From Herminiimonas sp. (GTDB lineage Bacteria > Pseudomonadota > Gammaproteobacteria > Burkholderiales > Burkholderiaceae), in NCBI RefSeq assembly GCF_030655415.1, contig NZ_JAURVN010000002.1:124001-188000 (forward strand): a DNA stretch of 64,000 nucleotides. Reading direction: 5' to 3'. Numbering within the stretch: the first letter of the stretch is position 1; each line of letters opens with the position of its first letter. The position numbers were made by a program, and so were the translations under genes. Below are positions 8,691-16,569 of this stretch, in pieces. The notes beneath the pieces are model-generated. The model was not told where the DNA came from, made no database searches, and saw nothing but the letters and a program-made list of their open reading frames with translations.

Positions 8691-8923
8691 GCCTTAAGAG
8701 AAGTACGCACATCGGGAAACATGATGCTGTTTACCGACAATCGGCGTTACTGATGCGCAATCAAATCTTAGCAAAGAACGAAATGTTTGGCTGAGCACAC
8801 AGAATATGTTGGCTCAATTGAAAGAGAACTAGAAGAAATGCATCAAAACGGGGATTTTTTTTTACTTAAGGCAAGAAAACAAATGGTATTCACAAAGCGA
8901 ATGTCTGATATTGCGAATCGAAA

Positions 8924-8953
8924 TTGGTGCGACGCGGCAACAGTCCCTATACT
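8924..8953 (+). promoter_or_regulatory. Promoter of small RNA copy 1
   Basis: TTGGTG (8924-8929), an 18-bp spacer and TATACT (8948-8953). The -10 is kept in copy 2, where the -35 is TTGGCC with a 19-bp spacer. Confidence 0.55.
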
Positions 8954-8959
8954 TCAGTT

Positions 8960-9023
8960 GTCTCCTCTATGTCTCCTCCTTTGATATAGATTTAGCCCGC
9001 CTCTTTTGAGCGGGCTTTTTTTT
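8960..9023 (+). ncRNA. Predicted small RNA copy 1 with anti-Shine-Dalgarno loop
   Basis: A transcript starting 7 nt after the -10 would be about 64 nt. It opens with GTTGTCTCC, then forms an 8-bp hairpin, TCTATGTC (8966-8973) with GATATAGA (8983-8990), one G-U pair. Its 9-nt loop is TCCTCCTTT. The loop contains CCTCCTTT, the sequence at the 3' end of 16S rRNA that pairs with ribosome-binding sites. A terminator follows: AGCCCGC, loop, GCGGGCT and eight T. It has no coding potential beyond a six-codon frame (MSPPLI) within the hairpin. The design suggests binding to ribosome-binding sites or to a CsrA/Hfq-type protein; function is inferred. Confidence 0.65.
8994..9023 (+). terminator. Terminator of small RNA copy 1
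   Basis: AGCCCGC (8994-9000), 9-nt loop, GCGGGCT (9010-9016) and a run of eight T. No protein gene precedes it, which supports a free-standing RNA gene. Confidence 0.85.
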
Positions 9024-9137
9024 GCCCGCTTTTTTGTTGAGCACAAATTCTACCTGAGGCAGCAGGAATACCAAACATGGCTATAGTGCCTCTAGAATGG
9101 TATTCACGAATCGCATATCGGATATCAGAAATGAGAA

Positions 9138-9168
9138 TTGGCCTTGGTCAGGGGCGTCGCCCTATACT
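9138..9168 (+). promoter_or_regulatory. Promoter of small RNA copy 2
   Basis: TTGGCC (9138-9143), a 19-bp spacer and TATACT (9163-9168), matching the position of the copy 1 promoter. Confidence 0.5.
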
Positions 9169-9174
9169 TCGGTT

Positions 9175-9236
9175 GTCTCCTCTATGTCTCCTCCTTTGAT
9201 ATAGATTCAGCCCGCTCCCGTAGCGGGCTTTTTTTT
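9175..9236 (+). ncRNA. Predicted small RNA copy 2 with anti-Shine-Dalgarno loop
   Basis: Same layout as copy 1: GTTGTCTCC, hairpin TCTATGTC (9181-9188) with GATATAGA (9198-9205), loop TCCTCCTTT, then a terminator of AGCCCGCT, loop CCCGT, AGCGGGCT and eight T. The terminator loop differs from copy 1 (5 nt against 9) but the stem is kept, one pair longer. It ends 30 bp before the convergent tagI stop. Two small RNAs of one family in tandem suggest dosage or separately regulated siblings. Confidence 0.65.
9209..9236 (+). terminator. Terminator of small RNA copy 2
   Basis: Eight-base-pair GC-rich stem (9209-9216 with 9222-9229), loop CCCGT and a run of eight T. Confidence 0.85.
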
Positions 9237-9266
9237 GCCCGCAAGCAAGGCCGCCTGCGTCTGCGC

Positions 9267-9839
9267 TTATATCTTGGGTGCCTTGTAGCAGAAACAATCC
9301 TTCGCATGATCGTTCACCATACCGATCGCCTGCATGTACGCGTAGATGATGGTCGAGCCGACAAACTTGAAGCCGCGCTTGGCCAGATCCTTGGACAATT
9401 GATCCGACAAAGGCGTCTTGGCTGGTGTATCACTGATGCTCTTGCGCGTATTTAGTATCGGCTTGCCATCTACGTAAGCCCACAAAAAGCTATCCAGACT
9501 GCCGACTTCTTCACGCAAGCGCAAATAAGCTTGTGCATTGTTGATGGTCGCAGCCACTTTCAGGCGATTGCGCACGATACCCGCATTGCCTAACAACTCG
9601 GCAACTTTGGTTGCGTCGTAAGCGGCGATTTTTTCAGCATCCCACTGATCGAAGGCGGCTCTATAGTTTTCGCGTTTGTTGAGTATGGTCGACCAACTCA
9701 GGCCTGCTTGCGCGCCTTCCAGATTCAACATCTCGAACAAGCGGGTTTCATCGTGGCAGGGCACGCCCCATTCTTCATCGTGATATTTCAGATAAAGCGG
9801 ATTGGTGGGACTGGCCCAGCTACAGCGTTTGATCGTCAT
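9267..9839 (-). CDS. tag: DNA-3-methyladenine glycosylase I
   Basis: The product is 190 residues, the usual length for Tag. It removes 3-methyladenine from alkylated DNA as the first step of base excision repair. The zinc-snap ligands of the family are present: Cys6, His20 (KYHDEEWG), His178 and Cys182 (NDHAKDC). The pocket sequence LFEMLNLEGAQAGLSW and the motif RGFKFVGSTIIYAYMQAIGMVNDH are diagnostic. The start ATG at 9839 aligns with the family N-terminus. It lies convergent with the small-RNA pair. Confidence 0.94.
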   Translation of the reverse strand: MTIKRCSWASPTNPLYLKYHDEEWGVPCHDETRLFEMLNLEGAQAGLSWSTILNKRENYRAAFDQWDAEKIAAYDATKVAELLGNAGIVRNRLKVAATINNAQAYLRLREEVGSLDSFLWAYVDGKPILNTRKSISDTPAKTPLSDQLSKDLAKRGFKFVGSTIIYAYMQAIGMVNDHAKDCFCYKAPKI

Positions 9840-10059
9840 GGTTTGGAATGTGCGGATGAGTGAACAGATGCAGAATATTATCGCTTAAGCGCGGCGTGAT
9901 CATACATGCGCATTTAATCGCTTGTACAAATTTATAGCTTGATCAAGAATGGCGCCTTGATTCGAAAGCGTCGTGCGCAAGTAAGATCGCAGCGCCGTAT
10001 GTTTCTGCACGCAAGCGACACGCAAAAATTTTGTCTGTTATCACCTACCTCATTGACGT

Positions 10060-11307
10060 ATGCCTTCTACATCATCAACACGCAAAGTAGCCATCATCGG
10101 CGGCGGACCAGCCGGATTGATGGCGGCTGAAGTGCTGATTGCGCAAGGCATCGCGGTGGATTTATACGATGCAATGCCATCCGTCGGCCGCAAGTTTCTG
10201 TTGGCTGGCAAGGGCGGCATGAACCTGACGCATACCGAAGAGGGTGCAGGATTTTTATCGCGCTACGGTACACGTGCAGCGCACATCGCACCTATGCTGG
10301 AGAGCTTCGGCCCGGAAGCTTTGCGTGCATGGGTACACGAACTTGGTATTCAAACTTTCGTTGGATCTTCCGGCCGCGTATTCCCGACTGACATGAAAGC
10401 TGCGCCGCTATTGCGCGCATGGTTGAAACGCCTGCGCGATGCGAGTGTCACTTTTCACATGCGTCATCGTTGGTTGGGCTGGGACGATAAACAAGCACTG
10501 CGTTTTGCCACGCCTGACGGTGAATTAACCGTGCAAGCTGATGCTGTCGTACTCGCATTAGGCGGCGGTAGTTGGGCGCGACTTGGTTCCGATGGTGCGT
10601 GGCTGCCATTGCTGGCGCAACAGGGCATAGATGCTGCGCCATTGAAACCGGCAAACTGCGGTTTCGATATCGCGTGGAGTGAGCATTTTAAAGAACGCTT
10701 TGCCGGTCAACCGCTGAAGTCCGTCATCGCTGATTGTATGGATATCGATGGCAATGAGATCAAGCGTCAGGGCGAATGCGTCATCACATCGAATGGCATT
10801 GAAGGCGGTTTGATTTATGCGTTGTCTGCACCTCTGCGCGAACAAATCGTCAAGAACGGCAGCGCGACTTTACATCTGGATCTGGCTCCCGGCAAAACAT
10901 ATGAACGCGTACTAGCCGAAGTCGCAGCAGGACGTGGCTCACGCTCAATGTCCAGTCATTTGCAAAGCAAGGTTGGCATTACCGGCGTGAAGGCTGGCTT
11001 GCTGCGCGAATGCGCCAGCAAGGAAGACTATGCCGATCCAAAGAAACTCGCACACGCCATCAAGGCCTTGCCTTTGAAACTGATCGCGACGCGTCCACTC
11101 GACGAAGCGATCAGCAGTGCAGGCGGTGTGTTATTTGAAGCGCTGGATGAACAGTTGATGTCGCAAAACATGCCCGGCGTATTTTGCGCTGGTGAAATGC
11201 TGGATTGGGAAGCACCGACCGGCGGCTATCTGCTTACCGCCTGTTTTGCCAGCGGCCGCAGCGCAGGTCTTGGTGCAGCAGCATGGCTCGAAGCAAAAGC
11301 CAATTGA
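10060..11307 (+). CDS. TIGR03862-type NAD(P)/FAD-dependent flavoprotein (HI0933/BaiN-like)
   Basis: The product is 415 residues. The N-terminus has the FAD-binding motif VAIIGGGPAGLMAAE, followed by the HI0933-family signature GRKFLLAGKGGMNLTHTE. A mid-protein motif DAVVLALGGGSWARLGSDGAWLPLL and the C-terminal GVFCAGEMLDWEAPTGGYLLTACFASGRSAG close the FAD site. This matches the TIGR03862 subgroup of HI0933-like flavoproteins. No reaction is established for this subgroup; relatives include BaiN-type reductases. The gene is monocistronic. The start is the ATG at 10060. Confidence 0.88.
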   Translation: MPSTSSTRKVAIIGGGPAGLMAAEVLIAQGIAVDLYDAMPSVGRKFLLAGKGGMNLTHTEEGAGFLSRYGTRAAHIAPMLESFGPEALRAWVHELGIQTFVGSSGRVFPTDMKAAPLLRAWLKRLRDASVTFHMRHRWLGWDDKQALRFATPDGELTVQADAVVLALGGGSWARLGSDGAWLPLLAQQGIDAAPLKPANCGFDIAWSEHFKERFAGQPLKSVIADCMDIDGNEIKRQGECVITSNGIEGGLIYALSAPLREQIVKNGSATLHLDLAPGKTYERVLAEVAAGRGSRSMSSHLQSKVGITGVKAGLLRECASKEDYADPKKLAHAIKALPLKLIATRPLDEAISSAGGVLFEALDEQLMSQNMPGVFCAGEMLDWEAPTGGYLLTACFASGRSAGLGAAAWLEAKAN

Positions 11308-11389
11308 TCATCTAAATCAATCAGCACTGATGCAACATCTGCATCAGCGCGAGCATTCAACGCGCAGTGAACACAGTGGACAACGCGTG

Positions 11390-12412
11390 CTACACCATCC
11401 CCTTATCCGACAATTCCTTCTTGACGTAGGCATAGAACACCGGCGCTGCGATCACACCGGGAATGCCGAAGATCGATTCCATCACCAGCATCGCCGCCAA
11501 TAATTCCCAGGTGCGCGCGTTGATGTGTTGACCGATGATTTTCGCGTTCAGGAAATATTCCAGCTTGTGTATCGTCATCAAGAACAGCAATGAAGTCATC
11601 GCGATATGCAGCGAATGCGACAAGCCGATGATAACCAGTATGGTGTTGGAAATCAGATTGCCCAGCACCGGCAACAAGCCTACAAAGAAGGTGACGGCGA
11701 CCATGGTTTTACGCAACGGTAATTCGACGCCGGCCATAGGTAAAATCACGATCAGATAAATGCCAGTCAACACTGCGTTGATTGCCGCGATACGTACCTG
11801 TGCGAAAACAACATTGCGGAATGCATTGTGCAAAGCGACCACGCGCGCGTGCAAAGCGGCAGCAAGCGGACGGTAAGCAGGTGTCGAGGATGTCGTGTCA
11901 TACAAGGCCGCCATCGCACCAATGATCATACCTATAAGTACGTGCGCCAAAATGCGTCCCGCTTCACGTCCCATGGAACGCGCCTCGAGTGCATGTGAAC
12001 GCAACCAATTCGTAATCATCTCGCGCAATGCTTCTGCATCGACCGGAATATACGTCGCCAGCCATGCTGGAATCTGACTGCGCGAGGCTTCCAGAATGTC
12101 GGCCATTTTTTGCAGAAGAACCGATATCCGTCCAGCGTCACTTCTGAAAAACGCAATCGAACCCCAAATGATGGCTATCAAAACGGTCACTATCACGACG
12201 CTCAACAAGGCAACTGCGACGACCTGCGCTCTGCGACCGACCAACCTTTTACCCAACTTGGGAGCTAACTGCTGCACCAGCGAATACACCAGCAAGCCGG
12301 AGAACAATGCCGCCAGCAAACCCTGATGCATGACGAGCAGCAATGCTGCAGCGGCCATGACATAAGAAGCAATTGCTACGTGACTCAGACTAGGTTTTGA
12401 CGGGACGGACAT
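11390..12412 (-). CDS. AI-2E family transporter (PF01594 membrane protein)
   Basis: The product is 340 residues with several hydrophobic helices: two close together at the N-terminus, one near residue 65, a soluble stretch (RISVLLQKMADILEASRSQIPAWL), and a membrane-rich C-terminal half containing VTFFVGLLPVLGNLISNTILVIIGL and ILAAMLVMESIFGIPGVIAAPVFYAY. The latter patterns mark the AI-2E/TqsA/PerM family. Members have been linked to autoinducer-2 export or Na+/H+ antiport; the substrate here is not known. The stop lies 82 bp from the convergent flavoprotein gene, and creA is 24 bp upstream on the same strand. Confidence 0.87.
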   Translation of the reverse strand: MSVPSKPSLSHVAIASYVMAAAALLLVMHQGLLAALFSGLLVYSLVQQLAPKLGKRLVGRRAQVVAVALLSVVIVTVLIAIIWGSIAFFRSDAGRISVLLQKMADILEASRSQIPAWLATYIPVDAEALREMITNWLRSHALEARSMGREAGRILAHVLIGMIIGAMAALYDTTSSTPAYRPLAAALHARVVALHNAFRNVVFAQVRIAAINAVLTGIYLIVILPMAGVELPLRKTMVAVTFFVGLLPVLGNLISNTILVIIGLSHSLHIAMTSLLFLMTIHKLEYFLNAKIIGQHINARTWELLAAMLVMESIFGIPGVIAAPVFYAYVKKELSDKGMV

Positions 12413-12436
12413 GAATGCGCCGATACAGGTGAAGGA

Positions 12437-12916
12437 TTATTTTTTCAAAGGAATAGGATTATTGTGCGGCACCGATACTGCTGCCACGCCATTCTTCGGG
12501 CTGCCTTCAATCAGCTTGTCGGAATAGGTCAGATACACCAGTGTATTACGCACAGGATCAACCACGCGCACAATATGCAAGCGCTTGAATAAAATCGATT
12601 GGCGCTCGGAAAATACATCTTCCTGTTTCGGCAATTGTCCGACGAACTGCAATACGTCACCGACCTGACGGCAGGCGATGGATGCATCGGCAGTATCTTC
12701 CGCCAAGCCGACAGTGCCACTGATGCCGCCGGTACGCGCACGCGAGACAAAGCAGGACACGCCTTTTACCTTTGGATCGTCATACGCTTCGATCACGATG
12801 CGATCATTCTTGCCGAGGAAACGAAATACGGTACTGACTTCGCCAATTTCTTCCGAATGCACAGGCAATGCACATGCAGTCGCGATGAGCATGGTTACTG
12901 CAAAAAATTTCCGCAT
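12437..12916 (-). CDS. creA: CreA family periplasmic protein
   Basis: The product is 159 residues with an N-terminal signal peptide (FFAVTMLIATACALPVHS, cleavage near residue 21). The CreA core is unmistakable: EIGEVSTVFRFLGKNDRIVIEAYDDPKVKGVSCFVSRA, then GGISGTVGLAEDTADASIACRQVG with two cysteines that could form a disulfide. CreA proteins are conserved in Proteobacteria but have no proven function; the name comes from the E. coli creABCD locus. No creBCD genes lie nearby. The AI-2E transporter gene follows closely and may be cotranscribed. Confidence 0.92.
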   Translation of the reverse strand: MRKFFAVTMLIATACALPVHSEEIGEVSTVFRFLGKNDRIVIEAYDDPKVKGVSCFVSRARTGGISGTVGLAEDTADASIACRQVGDVLQFVGQLPKQEDVFSERQSILFKRLHIVRVVDPVRNTLVYLTYSDKLIEGSPKNGVAAVSVPHNNPIPLKK

Positions 12917-13158
12917 GATTTCTCCTTTGTTTTTAACAAGTTAGCACGCACCTTCACAGTCGTAAGTGCGGCATCTCGCTAGCCACGCACTCTACTTGCT
13001 ACGCCAAGCAGACAGATTACGCATATAGTCGGCAACTGACCAGTGGTGCAATCAAACAAATTCTATCGATGCGTTCTGGCCGACGATGCGGGAATAGCTG
13101 CAGCGTCTGAGCCAAAATGTAATAATTCCGCATCCATTCATCTCTACAGGAACCGATC

Positions 13159-13461
13159 ATGATTCTCGAACTCGTTGATATCCGCATCCAGCCAGGCAAG
13201 CAAACCGAATTTGACGCCGCCGTGCAGCGCGGGCTGGAACAAGTCATCGCCAATGCAAAAGGCTACAAGGGACACGTTATCAACAAATGCATAGAGACGC
13301 CTGAGCGCTATGTAGTGCAGATTTACTGGGAAACGCTGGAAAACCATACCGTCGATTTCCGTGAGTCAGCGGCGTTCCAGGATTGGCGCGCTATCGTCGG
13401 CCCATTCTTTGCTGGCCCACCGACTGTTGAGCATTTCAATCAATTGTCGAAATCGGCTTAA
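13159..13461 (+). CDS. Antibiotic biosynthesis monooxygenase (ABM) domain protein
   Basis: The product is 100 residues, one ABM/dimeric alpha-beta barrel domain. Typical features are the start MILELVDIRIQPGKQTEFDAAV, the central GYKGHVINKCIETPERYVVQIYWETLENHT and FRESAAFQDWRAIVGPFF. Such small proteins act as cofactor-independent oxygenases, heme-degrading enzymes or ligand-binding dimers; nothing here fixes the substrate. The ATG at 13159 has AGGA upstream. It stands alone and ends at a terminator shared with the convergent DUF3144 gene. Confidence 0.85.
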   Translation: MILELVDIRIQPGKQTEFDAAVQRGLEQVIANAKGYKGHVINKCIETPERYVVQIYWETLENHTVDFRESAAFQDWRAIVGPFFAGPPTVEHFNQLSKSA

Positions 13462-13503
13462 GTCCTCTGCTGAGAGCCCGCAGCACTCAAGTACACGCGT
13501 AAA

Positions 13504-13540
13504 AAAACCTCGCGACTGGATTACCAGAGGCGAGGTTTTT
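13504..13540. terminator. Bidirectional terminator between the ABM and DUF3144 genes
   Basis: AAAACCTCGC (13504-13513) pairs with GCGAGGTTTT (13530-13539) over a 16-nt loop, with A- and T-runs outside. Confidence 0.85.
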
Positions 13541-13566
13541 ATGGTGCGAGCAATATGCTCGCATCC

Positions 13567-13905
13567 TTATTTTTTCTCAGGATGATAGCCTTTGAAATTC
13601 TCTGCATAATCGCGGAAATTCTCACGCAACATCTTTTCATATTCGGTACGGAAGTACGTAACCGCACCTTCAATCTGATCCTTGAAGGTCGCCTCTGATG
13701 GCGCATCACCCGATGCCACGAACGCACCGAAACGGGCGCTCGCGAACATCATCGAAGCACAGACTTGACCTGCTGCTGCACCTTTTGAATTCTCGTTCGC
13801 AAGCTGGATAAAGGTATCCGCCATATCCCAAAATTTTTGATTTGGGTCCGGTGGTGCAGGCGGTTTACGGGAAATGTCTTTGGCTTGGAAGTTGTCGTCG
13901 CTCAT
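13567..13905 (-). CDS. DUF3144 domain-containing protein
   Basis: The product is 112 residues, soluble, without signal peptide. The DUF3144 signature is recognisable: FWDMADTFIQLANENSKGAAAGQVCASMMFASARFGAFVAS, followed by an amphipathic helix FKDQIEGAVTYFRTEYEKMLRENFRDYAENF. The family is common in Gammaproteobacteria and Betaproteobacteria and has no assigned function. The N-terminal 25 residues are proline-rich and probably disordered. No partner genes are evident. Confidence 0.8.
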   Translation of the reverse strand: MSDDNFQAKDISRKPPAPPDPNQKFWDMADTFIQLANENSKGAAAGQVCASMMFASARFGAFVASGDAPSEATFKDQIEGAVTYFRTEYEKMLRENFRDYAENFKGYHPEKK

Positions 13906-14144
13906 GATGATTATCTAAATTAAAAATATGGAATAAGAGTTGTATTAACAGATTCAGCAGCTAAAAATGCTGAGCATTCTCTGGCGCGGCAGATTTTGCC
14001 TTGCGGCTTTAAACCAAGTTGCCAGCGGATTTGAACAGCATTGCATTTTGCGTTTGCAGCACTATAGCGCAAAATTAAAACGCCTTAATTGACGTAGGCC
14101 ACGTTTGACTAAAGTTGCCGGGCAGAGCAATTTCCCCTACGCGC

Positions 14145-14624
14145 TTAGTGCGCCTCGGTTGCAAAGGCAACAAATTCGCCCGTCAGACGCCCAACCTGCT
14201 GCCCTTCGTATTCCAGCACCGCGGTTACCGCGATGCGCGCACGGCCTTTACGCTGCAGCGTGCGCACAAAACGTGACCAATCAGCTGCACCTTCGATAAA
14301 CGAGCGCGCGGTGAACGTGCCGTTGATCGGCAATAGATAGTTCATCGTATTGCTTTGAATAACCAGCTGACTATTGATCGCAGTGCTTTTCAGTTTTGTA
14401 TGCAGCAAAGACCATGCTGCGAGAATCGCGACCGCGGAAGCGCTGCCGCCAAACACGGTTTCCTTGTGATTGATATTCGGTGCGAGCGGTGCGCTTAGAA
14501 CAACTTCGTCGGGCTTGACGCTCAGTACTTCTACCTGCATCGCTTTGGATAGTGGGATGTGATCGTGCAGATATTTCTGCACTGCTTGCTCATTCAAATT
14601 TTTCTCCACATGCTCTGTGAGCAT
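14145..14624 (-). CDS. YiiD C-terminal domain-like hotdog-fold thioesterase
   Basis: The product is 159 residues. A hotdog-fold pattern is visible: IPLSKAMQVEVLSVKPDEVVLSAPL, then NINHKETVFGGSASAVAILAAWSLLH, where the Asn-His and the GGSAS turn sit at the usual active-site helix, and INSQLVIQSNTMNYLLPING. This matches the YiiD_C thioesterase domain, which in E. coli is fused to an acetyltransferase domain; here it stands alone. The substrate, presumably an acyl-CoA or acyl-ACP thioester, is unknown. The DUF1003 gene lies immediately upstream on the same strand. Confidence 0.8.
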   Translation of the reverse strand: MLTEHVEKNLNEQAVQKYLHDHIPLSKAMQVEVLSVKPDEVVLSAPLAPNINHKETVFGGSASAVAILAAWSLLHTKLKSTAINSQLVIQSNTMNYLLPINGTFTARSFIEGAADWSRFVRTLQRKGRARIAVTAVLEYEGQQVGRLTGEFVAFATEAH

Positions 14625-14636
14625 TGATGCTTGCGA

Positions 14637-15191
14637 CTAGTCAGCTCGCCTTGGTTCGCTTAGCCGCGTCAGCAAGACCAGCTGTTCTTTTTGAATATCC
14701 AGCAAAGTATTCCACTGTTGTTCTCTTAGTGCGTCCAGCTTCTCATGCAGCAACATGATTTCCAGCTCAGCCTTCAAGTTCACTTCGTAATCGTGCTTCG
14801 CATTCAGCCTGTCTTTTTCTGCCTGTCGATTTTGCGACATCAGAATCACAGGCGCTTGAATCGCGGCCAACATCGATAAAACCAGATTCAATAAAATATA
14901 AGGATAGGGATCGAAAGCTTTGTCGTAATGCAGCAGAACAAAGGAGTTCAACAATATCCAAATGAACATGATCGCACCAAATAAACCGATGAAAGTCCAT
15001 GAGCCACCAAATGCAGCGACCGCATCCGCAGCGCGCTGTCCTCGGCTGGCTTTCGCTTCATAATCCTTACCGGTATCGCGCGCGATGTGTGTACGGGCGG
15101 CGACGTGGTGCGTAACTTTTTGCGCACTGTCGTCCAATTGTTCGTAAGATTTTCCAAATAATTTTTGGGCCGCTGCGTCGTGCTTGTGCAT
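14637..15191 (-). CDS. DUF1003 domain-containing membrane protein
   Basis: The product is 184 residues. Two membrane helices (GGSWTFIGLFGAIMFIWILLNSFVLL and YPYILLNLVLSMLAAIQAPVILMSQNRQ) separated by DKAFDPYPY are the DUF1003 core. A coiled-coil-like C-terminus follows (AELEIMLLHEKLDALREQQWNTLLDIQKEQLVLL). DUF1003 proteins are inner-membrane proteins of unknown function. The ORF is open upstream to 15227, but that overlaps the DUF2238 gene; the ATG at 15191 follows that gene's stop by 20 bp and is the better start. It is probably in an operon with DUF2238 and the thioesterase. Confidence 0.87.
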   Translation of the reverse strand: MHKHDAAAQKLFGKSYEQLDDSAQKVTHHVAARTHIARDTGKDYEAKASRGQRAADAVAAFGGSWTFIGLFGAIMFIWILLNSFVLLHYDKAFDPYPYILLNLVLSMLAAIQAPVILMSQNRQAEKDRLNAKHDYEVNLKAELEIMLLHEKLDALREQQWNTLLDIQKEQLVLLTRLSEPRRAD

Positions 15192-15210
15192 GATTTTTCC
15201 TGATACTTGT

Positions 15211-15858
15211 TTACTTAAGTGGCACAAAGCGTTGCAACTGGCGGTTGTGTAGCCGCGCCAGCAATATCATCGCTACCGTTGCACCGAGAAATGCCATCCA
15301 CATGTCGGATTGCGTATCCCATTGATCGCCTTGCGTACCGAGAAATTCATCCGCGCCCTGCCCCATGATCAGCGCCGCCCACCATTCGAGCAATTCATAC
15401 CAGGCGCTAATCGCCATCGCGACGCAAATCGATAAAAAGGCGACCATCTTTTTACCGTTCACATAATTCCCGCGCACGAAGATTTCCTTCGCGACCAAAG
15501 CCGGTACCAAACCTTGCCAAAAATGGCCAAGCTTGTCGTAAGGATTACGTGCCAGCGATAACCAATCCTGCACCCAATTACCAACTGGCACGCGCGCATA
15601 GGTATACGTGCCGCCAATGATCAGAATCAGTGCATGCAGAAAAATCAGGAAGTACAACAGATTACTTAGCGGGAAGCGTTTGTAGGTAAATGCCAAAACA
15701 GGCAGCGCAATCAGCACCGGCATGACTTCCATAATCCATGTCGCTCTATCGTAGGGACGAATGGCGGAAATGCACAAGGCGATAATCAGGATCGCGGCGG
15801 CAATCAGCAATTGCTTGCGTTGTGCTGGATCGGCAAGATTTGATGATTCGATTTGCAT
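15211..15858 (-). CDS. DUF2238 / YjdF-like integral membrane protein
   Basis: The product is 215 residues with about six membrane helices. The DUF2238 motif GGTYTYARVPVGNWVQDWLSLARNPYDKLGHFWQGLVPALVAKEI is present, followed by AMAISAWYELLEWWAALIMGQGADEFLGTQGDQWDTQSDM, which carries conserved acidic residues. The family (E. coli YjdF) has no established function. The ATG at 15858 is accepted. It is the promoter-proximal gene of a three-gene minus-strand set with DUF1003 and the thioesterase. Confidence 0.87.
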   Translation of the reverse strand: MQIESSNLADPAQRKQLLIAAAILIIALCISAIRPYDRATWIMEVMPVLIALPVLAFTYKRFPLSNLLYFLIFLHALILIIGGTYTYARVPVGNWVQDWLSLARNPYDKLGHFWQGLVPALVAKEIFVRGNYVNGKKMVAFLSICVAMAISAWYELLEWWAALIMGQGADEFLGTQGDQWDTQSDMWMAFLGATVAMILLARLHNRQLQRFVPLK

Positions 15859-15954
15859 GAGGTCGATTTTCTAAAAATATGGGTAGCAACAATAAATCGT
15901 TGCCGCCCATATTACGATAATGCTGCAATCACGCGACACATTGGACAATTCGTC

Positions 15955-15985
15955 CTGACATTTTGGGTAACAGCCCGGCTATAAT
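15955..15985 (+). promoter_or_regulatory. Candidate promoter of the DUF2946-TonB-PepSY cluster
   Basis: CTGACA at 15955-15960 and a perfect TATAAT at 15980-15985, separated by 19 bp. The spacer is long, so activation by a regulator is possible. The transcript would carry an ~85-nt leader before the ATG at 16077. Confidence 0.45.
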
Positions 15986-16076
15986 CAGCCGCAAAGCAGG
16001 TGTCTGTAAGCCGTGTTTATATATGCGGCGACCGATACACAACTTTAATTGAAACCTCATCCCGGTAAAACCTGCC

Positions 16077-16472
16077 ATGAGAATGACGAAAGCCACGCAT
16101 AGATTTGCTACATGGATCGCTTGTTTTGCGATCTTGATGGCATCGCTTGCGCCTTCGATTTCTCACGCGGTCGCCGCTGCCAAAAACGCACCGAATGCGT
16201 GGATGGAAATTTGTACCGTTACCGGCAGCAAGATGGTGATGGTCGATGCAGAGAATTCACAAACCCCGGTACCTGTCGAAAAAGCGATGCACTTCGAGCA
16301 TTGCCCGTTTTGCTTGAACCACACTGTGTCGGCAGGCATGCCGCCTTCACCTGATTTCGTGATGCCGGTTGTCGCTGGCGATCATGTCCTTCCCTCCCTG
16401 TTCTATCAGTCATCGCGCCCGCTGTTTGCATGGGCCGCTGCACAACCTCGCGCTCCTCCCGCTTTTTCCTGA
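16077..16472 (+). CDS. DUF2946 domain-containing exported protein
   Basis: The product is 131 residues. The first 30 residues form a signal peptide or membrane anchor (FATWIACFAILMASLAPSISHA). The DUF2946 hallmark follows: ICTVTGSK and HFEHCPFCLNH (His72, His75, Cys76, Cys79, His82), a cluster able to bind a metal ion. DUF2946 genes often lie beside TonB-dependent copper or metal receptors, and here a TonB receptor and a PepSY protein follow on the same strand. A periplasmic metal-handling role is therefore an inference from residues plus context. Confidence 0.8.
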   Translation: MRMTKATHRFATWIACFAILMASLAPSISHAVAAAKNAPNAWMEICTVTGSKMVMVDAENSQTPVPVEKAMHFEHCPFCLNHTVSAGMPPSPDFVMPVVAGDHVLPSLFYQSSRPLFAWAAAQPRAPPAFS

Positions 16473-16569
16473 TTTTCGTTAAGGCCCGACAGTCGCGCTT
16501 GCTGATTGCAGGCGAACACATGTCGGTGTTGATCTTTATCGATCATCTCTATCGAAACAGGAGCTTGTC

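Larger units (their letters stand above)
8882..9029. repeat. Direct repeat copy 1 (small-RNA unit with its promoter)
   Basis: This stretch recurs as an imperfect direct repeat about 214 bp downstream. The units begin at AATGGTATTCAC and end at GCCCGC after the terminator T-run. From the -10 box to the terminator stem (about 53 bp) the two copies differ at only two positions; the promoter-proximal half is less similar. Confidence 0.8.
9096..9242. repeat. Direct repeat copy 2 (small-RNA unit with its promoter)
   Basis: Second copy of the unit at 8882-9029. The RNA-coding part is nearly identical. The terminator loop and promoter have diverged while keeping stem pairing, -10 box and T-run, as expected if both copies are functional. 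Confidence 0.8.

Noticed and set aside
15990..16076. Structured-looking leader before the DUF2946 gene as a cobalamin riboswitch
   Set aside because: No B12 box or conserved core could be found; only short repeats of GCC and ACC occur.
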